Part shown: one piece after another, positions 1 through 9,350 of the stretch
Numbering within the stretch: the stretch's first letter is position 1
How the letters are laid out: the number at the start of each line of letters is the position of its first letter
Source of the DNA: Symsagittifera roscoffensis
Lineage: Eukaryota; Xenacoelomorpha; Acoela; Convolutidae
Direction of reading: 5' to 3'
NCBI RefSeq assembly: GCF_963678635.1
Contig: NC_087068.1
Span: 25,027,311-25,091,310 of the forward strand
DNA length: 64,000 nucleotides
Notes under the pieces: model-generated
What the model was told of the DNA's origin: nothing
Databases searched by the model: none
The model's input: the letters and a program-made list of their open reading frames with translations, nothing else
Program-made: the position numbers and the translations under genes

Positions 1-2777
1 AAGAATTTCTTGGAATGTTAAACTTTTTAAGTAAATATGTTTATAAAATGCAATTATATCTACGACCATTTTATAACATCCTTAGACAACAAAATAATTT
101 TGAATGGAACACAGAACATCAAACACGATTTGAAGAAATAAAGAAACTTTTAACTGAACAAATTTCAAACACAATTCCAGATTCAAATCAACCATTTTAT
201 GCAATGTGCGATGCTTCGAACTTTGGCATCGGTGCAGCACTATTACAATCACATAATGGTACAAATAAAATGAACCTCATATCAGCAAATTCTCGATTAT
301 TCACTCAAGCAGAGCTACGACTCTCAACTCTAATGAGAGAATGTACAGCCATAATATATACACTGACAGAATATGAATTTCTGATACTTGGATCAAAACA
401 CCCCACAGTTTTATTCACAGACCATAAACCAATCATCTTTCTCTTTACACAAAAATCTAACCCAAACCACCGAGTTTACAGATTTCAACTAATTCTAATG
501 AAATTTCCAAACTTACATATAGTTTGGACTGCAGGAAAAAATCTTGCATTACCAGACACCTTAAGTCGAAATACACCACCTGAATTACTTACTCGAAAAA
601 CAACAGTTGAAATACCCAAAAACATAAAATTCTACCTTGCAGAAAACGAAACATCACCCCGATTGGAATGCAAATATGCAGTAAAAACTGATATTGAACA
701 ATCACAAATAAATAGTTTACAACATTTCCCACTTTATTTAGATTGTCAAAATAATCATTATGAAGTTGATCTACTTGGAACATCAACTTTCAAACCAATC
801 CCATATTCTCAATGGATAAAAAATAACACCCAACAAAAACGAACAAAACAACACCCACCTAAGAAAGACCATTTTCCACTAATTGAAAAAGAAAATTTAA
901 CTGATAAAATAAATTTATCAGGACCACAAACAAATGATTCAAAATACACAATAAATCAAGTTTTTGACCTCCACGACCCACTTGATACAATACCCTTATC
1001 TAAATTCGAAATTGAAAACATTTTTCTCCCTCCAACAGAAACAATTACAATTTCAACACTGAAACAATATCAAAATCTTGACCCGATAATTAGACAACTA
1101 AAATCATGGCACAAATATAAAACTAAACCTGTCAAGGCAGATTCAACCATTCTAGGAAACAAAACACTCCTCCGATACTTTCGCAAATTTAACAACACAA
1201 CAATTAACGAAAATACAGACCTTTTAGAGTATAACCTGAATGAATCTACAGTTCCCTGTCTCCCTTTAAGTATGATTCTTATAGCTTTTAATATTTCACA
1301 TACACAAAATATTAAAGGACACTCTGGATCAGAAAAAACATATTCAAATTTTATACAAAATTTTTACTTCCCAAATGCACCAATTTGGATAAAAGTACTA
1401 TGCAATGATTGTATAGTATGTCAACTAAATAAACCTTACCCAAATCAAAAACAAATAGCACAAAAACAAGATTTTAAAGGACAAAGTTTGTACTTTAATC
1501 ATCGTATCTCATTTGATACCAAAGGACCAATTTCACCCTCATCCGAAGGAAACTCCTACATTATGGTAATTGTTGACGCATTTACACATTATGTAGCACT
1601 TAACCCAGTACCACATTGTAACGCTTATTACGCTTACACAACACTCTATGAACACTGGATAGCAAAATTCGGACTACCAGAAATTTTAGTTACAGACAAC
1701 GGTACAGAATTCATAAATAATGAAATTATCACACTATGTCATTTATATAACATTAAACACAAACCACGTACATCTCATGCACCTTGGACAAACGGCTTAG
1801 TCGAAGGTATGAACCGTTCATTACAAGAATATCTTAGATGTATCATCAACGGAAATGATACAAAATATACCGAATGGTCAGCAGATGTAAAATTATTTCC
1901 CTTAGCATATAATTCACAAATTACGACAACTTTAGGAATGTCACCATACGAAATGGTTTTTAACCAAAAGCCACGCAAACCAATAATGTTTACAGCAAAT
2001 TCTCATAAAAACGCACAAGGTTATTGTCAACCAAATAAAGACTCAATTTGTTATAACCTACCTTTACATACACACGATGAAGATCATTTTCATCACCCAC
2101 AAATTCTTAAACTAGCCTCCGGTACACACACCGAATGGATTCTAAATAGAGATAAAAAACACAATGAAATTTATCAAAAAATAACAAAAAAGTTATTACA
2201 AAGACAAAACATTAATGAACAAATCAATTCACGTTTTACACCAGCCTCCGAATTAAAAATTGGAACATTTGTTTTAATACCTAATTTTAATACTCAAAAG
2301 GGAATTTCTAAAAAATTACAACCCCTTCGAAAAGGACCATACCAAATAATTGCAAGACCCACTGAGGTCACATATAAAATTACCGACTCAAACAAAAAAG
2401 AAATCGTTCAACATCGAAACAACCTATTACCTTATTACCCAAAAGAATACGCACTCCGCGAATTAACTCAATTATATTCTTTCACAGGATTAAAAATCAT
2501 TCAAAATGAACCACATCTGAAAAACACAGAACAAAATGATAACCCCACCGAAAATCAAAACACAAAACCAACCGCCACCAAAAACAATACACAAAACCAT
2601 AAAGAATCCCCAAAACAAAGAAAAAATAGAAAAATGACCGAACAAATAATACCCCAAGAACAGATCGACAAATCAGAAAATCGAAAAACAACAAGACTCC
2701 GAAATCAACCACGTAAAAACTATAAAATATTCATCCCCCAATCTAAAATTTTAAAGAAAGTGGAATTTCAAAAGTAA
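1..2777 (+). CDS. pol: Pol C-terminus: RT tether, RNase H, integrase
   Basis: The frame is open at the left edge, so the first ATG (15) is internal; the codons before it read EFLG, as at the end of a gypsy RT. Counting from that Met, RNase H occupies about residues 60-190, with the acidic set D66 (CDASNFGIGAAL), E109, D136 (FTDHKP) and D181 (LPDTLSR). Integrase follows: a zinc-binding region near residues 429-469 (H...GHSG...CNDCIVC), then catalytic D501, D561 (VTDNGTEF) and E597 (LVEGMNR), the standard D-x59-D-x35-E spacing. A GPY/F module (RKGPYQI) lies near residue 774, followed by a basic tail. All catalytic residues are present and there is no internal stop, so the visible part looks functional. 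Integrase joins the cDNA copy to host DNA. Confidence 0.92.
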   Translation, partial: EFLGMLNFLSKYVYKMQLYLRPFYNILRQQNNFEWNTEHQTRFEEIKKLLTEQISNTIPDSNQPFYAMCDASNFGIGAALLQSHNGTNKMNLISANSRLFTQAELRLSTLMRECTAIIYTLTEYEFLILGSKHPTVLFTDHKPIIFLFTQKSNPNHRVYRFQLILMKFPNLHIVWTAGKNLALPDTLSRNTPPELLTRKTTVEIPKNIKFYLAENETSPRLECKYAVKTDIEQSQINSLQHFPLYLDCQNNHYEVDLLGTSTFKPIPYSQWIKNNTQQKRTKQHPPKKDHFPLIEKENLTDKINLSGPQTNDSKYTINQVFDLHDPLDTIPLSKFEIENIFLPPTETITISTLKQYQNLDPIIRQLKSWHKYKTKPVKADSTILGNKTLLRYFRKFNNTTINENTDLLEYNLNESTVPCLPLSMILIAFNISHTQNIKGHSGSEKTYSNFIQNFYFPNAPIWIKVLCNDCIVCQLNKPYPNQKQIAQKQDFKGQSLYFNHRISFDTKGPISPSSEGNSYIMVIVDAFTHYVALNPVPHCNAYYAYTTLYEHWIAKFGLPEILVTDNGTEFINNEIITLCHLYNIKHKPRTSHAPWTNGLVEGMNRSLQEYLRCIINGNDTKYTEWSADVKLFPLAYNSQITTTLGMSPYEMVFNQKPRKPIMFTANSHKNAQGYCQPNKDSICYNLPLHTHDEDHFHHPQILKLASGTHTEWILNRDKKHNEIYQKITKKLLQRQNINEQINSRFTPASELKIGTFVLIPNFNTQKGISKKLQPLRKGPYQIIARPTEVTYKITDSNKKEIVQHRNNLLPYYPKEYALRELTQLYSFTGLKIIQNEPHLKNTEQNDNPTENQNTKPTATKNNTQNHKESPKQRKNRKMTEQIIPQEQIDKSENRKTTRLRNQPRKNYKIFIPQSKILKKVEFQK

Positions 2778-3375
2778 TTTTAACATTATACTTCACAACC
2801 TTGAAACCTCCGAAACATTTTTCATTTACATTTTTCAAAATAACATGCTGACAAGTACGCAATAATTCTAGTTCAAAATAGACCAATAGGATTCATCCAA
2901 TCCGTCACTTTCTCTAACTCAAACTAAGACCAATTAGACGAATCATATAGAACTCCAGGCACATCTATAACTATAACTTTACGACCTCCAGGTCAAAAAT
3001 AAGCAAACCACTCCAACTTGACAACTAAAATAAATATCACCATAATACCATACCCCTCCCTTATCTAATAACCCAAAGATCAACAATATTTCCCCAACTC
3101 AGACCACGAATACCCCCAAAACAAATTTGTTAACTTAGCCTAAAGTAACAAAATGAACATTTTAATTAGCCTAAAGTATAAAAATCTCACCATACCCCGG
3201 ATCATTTGACAAACAAAAATAAAGAAAAAGACGACCTCCCGATCACCATGAAAATTGCCCCCAACAATTTTTTACAAAACTCAACCCACTTGTCAAAAAA
3301 CTAATAAATAATCCGACCACACTTGAAAATCGCCTCAAACAGCAAAAAATATTCGACCAAGAGATCATTTCTTAA
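2778..3375. other. Non-coding spacer between pol and the downstream ORFs
   Basis: I see no credible reading frame here; stops are frequent in all three plus frames. Two short features stand out: a hairpin of GACCT and AGGTC around 2990, and a 13-base direct repeat TTAGCCTAAAGTA at 3135-3147 and 3166-3178. It could be the leader of a subgenomic or spliced RNA for the downstream ORFs; that is inference. Confidence 0.5.
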
Positions 3376-3606
3376 ATGCTCTTCTCTCAATCAGTTACTC
3401 AAATACTCATAAATCTTAAACATTTTTTTACAATACTTGAAACCTTTATAATATTTCTTTTTGATATACTTGAATCTTTTCTAATAATCCTAATCATTTT
3501 TTGTAACATTTTTTTAATTTTCTACACTATTCTCGAACTATTCCTCCAACTTTCCAAAACCCTTGATTATATCCACAGGTACGATTTATACAACTTGTCT
3601 AAATGA
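3376..3606 (+). CDS. Small hydrophobic protein, unknown (76 aa)
   Basis: ATG-initiated 76-residue frame, very rich in I, L and F from about residue 12 to 60, which could form one or two membrane helices. A polar tail ends in HRYDLYNLSK. Its stop overlaps the next ORF's start as ATGA (3603-3606), the arrangement used for termination-reinitiation. No family is recognised. Its position between pol and env in an otherwise intact element supports a real accessory membrane protein. The caution is that AT-rich sequence yields hydrophobic codons by chance. Confidence 0.45.
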   Translation: MLFSQSVTQILINLKHFFTILETFIIFLFDILESFLIILIIFCNIFLIFYTILELFLQLSKTLDYIHRYDLYNLSK

Positions 3607-3791
3607 TACGAACAATTTTCAGTAGAACTGATATTTTTTTATTGTTTGTAATTTTCATAACATTTTTATCATCCCTCATTTTGACAATATGCAAATGTAT
3701 AAAGAAAGCAATTATCACATTTGCCCTAGCAACAATTTTTCTAATTATTTTTTTGGAAGAATATTATAATAAACATAAACCTTCCCACTAA
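3603..3791 (+). CDS. Small hydrophobic protein, unknown (62 aa)
   Basis: This starts inside the stop codon of the preceding small ORF (ATGA). A short basic N-terminus is followed by hydrophobic residues about 10-50, interrupted by CKCIKK near the middle, so a helix-basic loop-helix hairpin in the membrane is possible. It ends in a polar EEYYNKHKPSH tail. The next long frame begins 6 bases after its stop, in another frame. Not recognised; a viroporin-like or regulatory membrane peptide is only a guess. Confidence 0.4.
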   Translation: MIRTIFSRTDIFLLFVIFITFLSSLILTICKCIKKAIITFALATIFLIIFLEEYYNKHKPSH

Positions 3792-3796
3792 AGTAA

Positions 3797-4933
3797 CAAT
3801 TCAAAAATCCATCAAAAATTGCTACCCAACAGTCACAGAATCAGTCTTCACCGACATCATCCCAAGATAACCCAACACCACCTTCAACTACTCAAAATCC
3901 TCAAACATCTACACGAATTTCTTTTCAAGACAATCCATACACTTTTGAAGAACGACATGCTCGTTTATCAGAACCACTAGAACCAGTTCAACGACAAGCA
4001 CCTCTCAGCGAACCAACATATAACCTATACCCAACACTACCACAAGAACTAAGTAGAATAAGAAATCCTAGTCAAAACCAAAATACAGTCGAAATAAATA
4101 GACAAATTATACATCCTCGACGAAACAGAAATTTTCAAACTCCCCGAGTTCATTTTGATATACCTCAATCCCCATCACAAAACACTCCAGAAAACCCCAT
4201 TGGTATATTACCAGAAACCCCTACGCTTCTTTCACAACGTAGCACCTCAAGCCTACCATCAGATTACTTAGGTTCAACACCAACATCTGAACAAATACGT
4301 GAAAATCCCTTTAACCCCCCAAACCAGGCATCACGACTACCATATTGGACAACACATTCATTTACACAAGGTGAATTAAATTTAGTCAATAATCCAATAG
4401 ATATTTCTACGGATACAAAAACATCCTCATCACTACCAGAAACATTATCACTACCATCAACACCATCAATAAGCCAGATTTCACCACCACCTTTTAACTT
4501 AAATTTTCCAAATAATCTCGACGCCAGATATCGAGAACAATCATCAATAAATATTCCTTTAAGACTAGATTGGAATACATTTACAGCACCTCCACCATTA
4601 TTTGGACAACATCAAGAAAGTAACCGCCTTCATAACTGGGCACTTAATAGATTACAATATCGCCAAGATATTCACAACGATATCCGTGATCACAATATTC
4701 AAATACTCCAACAAAACAGTTTACAATTAAAGTTTGAAATCACAGTTAAGTTAAACAATATTACCCAACATCCCTACCCATTAAACCCACCTAACATAAC
4801 AGCTCAATCACTACCACCACCGTTTATAACTACTGAAGTAATATACAAATACGACAGATATACCAAAAACACAATTGGCTACATTACATTTTATAATCCA
4901 TACTCAGGATTATCATACACATGTATATTCTAA
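3797..4933 (+). CDS. 378-codon open frame with no ATG, proline/serine-rich unknown protein
   Basis: An uninterrupted frame runs from the stop at 3794-3796 to TAA at 4931-4933 and contains no ATG, so ATG-based gene finding misses it. Its composition matches its neighbours, with many P, S, T, Q and N codons in the first two thirds (PTPPSTTQNPQTS near the start). A more ordered C-terminal third follows (ILQQNSLQLKFEITVKL, then YNPYSGLSYTCIF at the end). It overlaps the start of the envelope frame by 13 bases. It must be read by splicing, frameshifting or a non-AUG start, or be the second exon of a longer protein. Length, composition and position argue against chance. No family recognised. Confidence 0.6.
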   Translation, partial: QFKNPSKIATQQSQNQSSPTSSQDNPTPPSTTQNPQTSTRISFQDNPYTFEERHARLSEPLEPVQRQAPLSEPTYNLYPTLPQELSRIRNPSQNQNTVEINRQIIHPRRNRNFQTPRVHFDIPQSPSQNTPENPIGILPETPTLLSQRSTSSLPSDYLGSTPTSEQIRENPFNPPNQASRLPYWTTHSFTQGELNLVNNPIDISTDTKTSSSLPETLSLPSTPSISQISPPPFNLNFPNNLDARYREQSSINIPLRLDWNTFTAPPPLFGQHQESNRLHNWALNRLQYRQDIHNDIRDHNIQILQQNSLQLKFEITVKLNNITQHPYPLNPPNITAQSLPPPFITTEVIYKYDRYTKNTIGYITFYNPYSGLSYTCIF

Positions 4934-7539
4934 AATTATTAATTTTTCTCCAACTCCTTTTTCTAGTAATCTCAAATCAAAACATAAACCCTTCCCCTCG
5001 TACAGGACCACAAGATTTATTAGTAACACATTACGATTGTGAAGAAAATGAACAAAAAACACTACACAAATATGCAATAAATCAAGTATCACAATGTGAA
5101 ACAGAACCACAAACTATAGAAACCACAAATGTAATAGCAACACTCTATTCAAAAGCCCGAGCAACAACAGTTACAGGTTATAAATTAACAGCAACATTTT
5201 CCGAAAAGAAAGTACATTGTTCACAAGTCTCGAACGGAAACAAAAACCGACTTGACCATGAATCATTCTATCAGAGTAATATAGAACGTCTTTTACATCT
5301 CAATCCCGACGATTGTAAAAATGAATTACTTAGACTAAACATCACACAAAATAAAAACTCCGAAAGAAAGTTAGTTAACTTTCAAGTTTTTTCAGACTCT
5401 GTACATCAATCACAACTTGAAAGACACCAAGGACATATAAAACTAGACGAAAAATACCCGTATAACGGCGCACACGGACGATTAACCTATGACCTACACG
5501 ATAAACATTGGATACCACACATTGGTATAAATAACCCATCAAACTGCAAAGCAGACACAAAAAATAAAGGATACCAAGAAATAATGTTTTTCGATTGGAA
5601 AATACAACTCGAAAAAATACAACTAACACGAGATTTATCAGATAATACAATGATCTATCAAGGAATCCGATTACCTTGTAAAAATGATCAAGGTTATTGC
5701 GACCCTACAACGAGAACACAAGCAACAATTGTTTGGTTCCCCGAAGATACATGTACAACATTTCAAGTAGCAAGAATACACGCTCGTATGATAAAATTTC
5801 ACGAAAAATACTTTATACAATCAATTCCATATGAACAAGTACATCCATCACGAAAACAAAGTACTAATTTTAGAAACATACACAATATAGAAAATAAATT
5901 GACACGTTTTCAAATATATCAAGAAACAGAACTTGCATGTAAATACAGGAATCCACTTCACAGAACACAATACTCTGAAATATTAGTTGAATACGAAAAA
6001 GGATTCGACATGACCACTGGAAAAATAAAACTTGACCCATATGCCACAGGTCATCCTCCAAACGAAGGAACATCCTATATACCAGTTAATTTTGAAAAAA
6101 GCAACGGACAACCTGGTGGACATCTAAAACCCCATGACACCAGAAGCACACGCTTACAAGAATTATCACTAATGAATACTACATATTTCGGTAATATCCA
6201 CTATGATATTCATTTAGATATGAAACTAGATTATACAATTAGCCGAATTTTTCAAGAAATGTCACTCTCCGAATTAGAAACACTACACCAACTATGCGAA
6301 TTAGAACGAACACAAATATTACAATCACTTGCACTAGCAGTATTAAAAATACCCTATGCAGGATACTTATTATCTGGAAATAGATCAAATTTTTTAGACT
6401 ATGAAGGAAACATCTTATGGTTTTACACTTGTACTAAAAAAGTATCACCACTATACGTTTTTGAAGATAAACGATGTTATAAAAGAATCCCTATCTTTTA
6501 TAAGAATAAAGTACATTTCGTGGATACACTTTCACGAAGAACCTATTTCTGGGATACCGCAGTCCCATGTGGATCAGAAAACAGCCACAATGTAGTACAA
6601 CTAAACCCTGATGAAAATAAATATTATCTTCTCACTCCATATCCCACATTAATGCAATCACTCAAAAAATTTTCACCAGAAAGCATTCGCGCTATTGCTC
6701 GAAACCCAAATATAGACTTACAATCAATACGAATCTATTCAAAATCAGATATTCAACATCACATTAGAACACAACAATTCCAAGAATTATTAACACAAAT
6801 GGACACTATACAAAGACAATCAATAGACCAAAATTTACGCAAACTTGCGGAAACCGCAGGATTTGCCGATATCTACACGCAAGACTATAGCGGATATTTT
6901 AAAGACATTAAAGATTATATATATCTAAACGGTGAAAAATACCGTCCCCAAGATATATCACCAATTAACATTTTTAGCTTTGTTACACTCAAAAATGAGA
7001 TCCTCGATTTTCTAGGATGGCCCTACTACATCTTAGAAAAATTGACTATTTTATACGCAATGTTTAACTTTATTGGATTTCTTTTCTCACTTTTAAAAGG
7101 AATCTACAACACATGTGCTATACACACACAAGTAAACAGACAAGCAAGCGTAGCACGCATACTCTTTGCAGGATTTTTTGGAATCTTTTCTACATCTATA
7201 AACAAAATTCTTTTAGACGCACAAATAAAAGAATATAACACAAAAATAGCAACACGACAAAATACATACGACGAAGAACATAACAATGTAGACATAACGC
7301 CAACGGCACCACAATTACCACCCCTACCAAATAACCATCCACTATCCCTAGTCCCACGAAATTTTCGAAATTTAGCCATCACACATAATCCAAATTTTCG
7401 ACTCACCACATCACAAAGTCCCATCCAACATATAATGACACACCAGTCACAAGATCATAATACTTATGAACAAATTATTGAACAACCCCATACCACCGCT
7501 TTTCAGTCTCAAAATAATCATTTTTTTAGCCCACGATGA
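4921..7539 (+). CDS. env: Envelope-like type I membrane glycoprotein (872 aa)
   Basis: The N-terminus (residues 1-18, MYILKLLIFLQLLFLVIS) is a good signal peptide. A long cysteine-containing ectodomain follows, with a conserved-looking patch RCYKRIPIFY...FVDTLSRR...VPCGSE at about residues 518-550. A membrane segment lies near residues 703-730 and a second hydrophobic stretch near 742-764. A proline-rich tail of about 105 residues follows. This is the layout of a retroviral or other viral fusion glycoprotein, and position after pol is where env sits. The CY-IP / FVD-R / PC pattern recalls glycoproteins of chuvirus-like origin captured by some LTR elements rather than baculovirus-F-type env; that assignment is tentative. 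The frame is intact. Its stop overlaps the next start as ATGA (7536-7539). Confidence 0.72.
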   Translation: MYILKLLIFLQLLFLVISNQNINPSPRTGPQDLLVTHYDCEENEQKTLHKYAINQVSQCETEPQTIETTNVIATLYSKARATTVTGYKLTATFSEKKVHCSQVSNGNKNRLDHESFYQSNIERLLHLNPDDCKNELLRLNITQNKNSERKLVNFQVFSDSVHQSQLERHQGHIKLDEKYPYNGAHGRLTYDLHDKHWIPHIGINNPSNCKADTKNKGYQEIMFFDWKIQLEKIQLTRDLSDNTMIYQGIRLPCKNDQGYCDPTTRTQATIVWFPEDTCTTFQVARIHARMIKFHEKYFIQSIPYEQVHPSRKQSTNFRNIHNIENKLTRFQIYQETELACKYRNPLHRTQYSEILVEYEKGFDMTTGKIKLDPYATGHPPNEGTSYIPVNFEKSNGQPGGHLKPHDTRSTRLQELSLMNTTYFGNIHYDIHLDMKLDYTISRIFQEMSLSELETLHQLCELERTQILQSLALAVLKIPYAGYLLSGNRSNFLDYEGNILWFYTCTKKVSPLYVFEDKRCYKRIPIFYKNKVHFVDTLSRRTYFWDTAVPCGSENSHNVVQLNPDENKYYLLTPYPTLMQSLKKFSPESIRAIARNPNIDLQSIRIYSKSDIQHHIRTQQFQELLTQMDTIQRQSIDQNLRKLAETAGFADIYTQDYSGYFKDIKDYIYLNGEKYRPQDISPINIFSFVTLKNEILDFLGWPYYILEKLTILYAMFNFIGFLFSLLKGIYNTCAIHTQVNRQASVARILFAGFFGIFSTSINKILLDAQIKEYNTKIATRQNTYDEEHNNVDITPTAPQLPPLPNNHPLSLVPRNFRNLAITHNPNFRLTTSQSPIQHIMTHQSQDHNTYEQIIEQPHTTAFQSQNNHFFSPR

Positions 7540-9341
7540 GCCGCCAACTTGGATCACTACACCGATCAAATTCCCACCCAACCAATCTTACCTCTCCAAT
7601 CCCAATAATACCACTTTTTGCTTTTCCGCCACCCGATTTTCCATCTAGTAATGTAACATCAGGCATGAATTCCGACACTAATTCACACATCTCAGTTTTA
7701 TATTCCATCTCACAACTCAATAACCCGAATATTGAAACCCCCGATGAATTTGCCGACTCAGAACCATCCCCATCCAATAATTTTCATAACTCTTCTAATT
7801 TTTCTCAACCCCCTTTTCAACCCATATTATCCAATAACCCTGACCCAATCACTTCCACACCCTCTTATGCTTCCCAAGTTACCCCAACCTACTCCTCACT
7901 TCATTCTGACCAATCATCTCATTCTCCAGACACCCCCCGAATCTCCCCAGAGCTAGATAATTTTATTACCCTTCAACAACAACCCTACCACCTCCATACC
8001 CCAACAATAAACCAAATCTCCTCCACAATAAATTCATCCAACCCCCCTACCCCTACACCCTCTTCAAATTATACTGAATCATTAGCACCATCATCCACAT
8101 CAACTGAATCTTCACTCAACACTAATAGAGCTTACCGCACTTTTAAAAGAAAGTTCCCCCACCATCCTTTCCCAGCAAAACCAGGAACAGCCCGTGAATA
8201 CATCAACCACCCCAAGCATACTAACACAAAAGAATTTTTAGCCATCACCTTACCCTCATTCCCACAATACACCTTAAACACCCCCCACGACACTAACGAA
8301 ACACGCAACTTTGTAGATGAATACGTTTTAATGCCCACTCTCTCTTGGACCTCATATTATCATTTTACTAACCCTCTTTGCTTACCTTTATCTAACACTC
8401 ACATCGATATAGAGCGAAATACGGACATGCTATATCGACTCACTACACCACTAACCGCTAGACAATTTACTTACGTTGGATATAAAAAATCACTAAAAAC
8501 ACACACTGCACCTAGAGCTAACGAATATACACTCGAATACTATGATCACAACATCATCAGAGCTAACCAAGATCAATTCTTAGACGACGATCGCTTCGCT
8601 AATCCACAAATTACCGAAAAATTTTTCATCAAGACACCATATATATTTACACTAAACATCTTCGACCGAAAGTTTGATCACATTATTTCAGAAGCACTAA
8701 CAGACACACAAGCATACGAAAGTTTTAAAGAACGCTTCCAAATATTTTCACTAACCTTTCATTTCCTTACACCACACGAAAGAGATTTACACTGCTCACA
8801 CGATATTATGTTGCGCACTAAACAAACCCACACATATAGTTATTATCGCTTCATCCAAAATCACTTTGACCTACACACACCCTCTAGACAACCACACCAT
8901 CGTTTTCAATTCATTAATTCCAAATACACTTCACCATTTTTCCTAAATTTCACATATTGCATTAAAGATACTAACCTTCATGGTATTCTTCGCAATTATG
9001 ATCCCATAACCCAAATGTACATCTTCTGTCCCATCACCAAGACCTTCAACGCCGAAGAATCCCGACCCTTCCTTATCCCGCACGAGTTTGTACAACCTAT
9101 AGAAATCCCAATTTTAGAATTCATCCACAACACTAAATTCAATCACAAATTATATAATCTAATCCAAAACACACCTTATGAGTTTGCAGTTGGCACTGAA
9201 GAACTAACCACTATTAAGGCACTTCAATTGCTTTGGCCACTGCTTCAGACTAAAAATATCATCCGCATCTTAGCTAAACTACTAACAAATTCCGATCTCA
9301 TCCACGACATCTTCCCCCACGGTTTTTTCCCCGACGACTAA
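7536..9341 (+). CDS. Large accessory protein of unknown function (601 aa)
   Basis: The ATG lies within the envelope stop (ATGA), so translation may depend on termination-reinitiation. Residues about 1-200 are a low-complexity, probably disordered S/P/N/T-rich region. A short basic patch (RTFKRKFPHHPF) follows near residue 205, then about 370 residues that look folded, rich in aromatic residues and H. No catalytic motif, zinc site, signal peptide or membrane segment is obvious. Uninterrupted length and codon use like env indicate a real gene, located where complex retroviruses keep regulatory genes. Not recognised. Three bases after the stop codon's final A is a consensus-like splice donor, CAG|GTAAGT. 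Confidence 0.7.
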   Translation: MSRQLGSLHRSNSHPTNLTSPIPIIPLFAFPPPDFPSSNVTSGMNSDTNSHISVLYSISQLNNPNIETPDEFADSEPSPSNNFHNSSNFSQPPFQPILSNNPDPITSTPSYASQVTPTYSSLHSDQSSHSPDTPRISPELDNFITLQQQPYHLHTPTINQISSTINSSNPPTPTPSSNYTESLAPSSTSTESSLNTNRAYRTFKRKFPHHPFPAKPGTAREYINHPKHTNTKEFLAITLPSFPQYTLNTPHDTNETRNFVDEYVLMPTLSWTSYYHFTNPLCLPLSNTHIDIERNTDMLYRLTTPLTARQFTYVGYKKSLKTHTAPRANEYTLEYYDHNIIRANQDQFLDDDRFANPQITEKFFIKTPYIFTLNIFDRKFDHIISEALTDTQAYESFKERFQIFSLTFHFLTPHERDLHCSHDIMLRTKQTHTYSYYRFIQNHFDLHTPSRQPHHRFQFINSKYTSPFFLNFTYCIKDTNLHGILRNYDPITQMYIFCPITKTFNAEESRPFLIPHEFVQPIEIPILEFIHNTKFNHKLYNLIQNTPYEFAVGTEELTTIKALQLLWPLLQTKNIIRILAKLLTNSDLIHDIFPHGFFPDD

Positions 9342-9350
9342 CAGGTAAGT
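9342..9350 (+). promoter_or_regulatory. Candidate 5' splice site directly after the 601-aa ORF
   Basis: CAG|GTAAGT occurs with the exon end at 9344 and the intron start at 9345, immediately after the TAA at 9339-9341. Possible acceptors lie after the pyrimidine-rich stretch near 9415-9430 (TTTTCTTTAG, ATTTTTAG). Placement directly at the ORF end is suggestive, but such a site is not rare by chance. Confidence 0.35.

Larger units (their letters stand above)
1..9341 (+). mobile_element. Partial envelope-bearing Ty3/gypsy-type LTR element, 3' part
   Basis: The reading frames run in retroviral order: end of RT/tether, RNase H, integrase, small ORFs, a membrane glycoprotein, then a further large ORF. 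The left end (LTR, gag, protease, most of RT) lies outside the window. The right end is uncertain because no LTR pair can be compared; a 3' LTR could lie anywhere from about 9.35 to 11.49 kb. Sense codons are strongly A-rich, unlike the later giant element. The long frames are intact, so this copy is much younger than its neighbours. RNase H-integrase order and a GPY/F-type integrase tail favour Ty3/gypsy; the exact clade cannot be fixed without the RT core. Confidence 0.85.
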
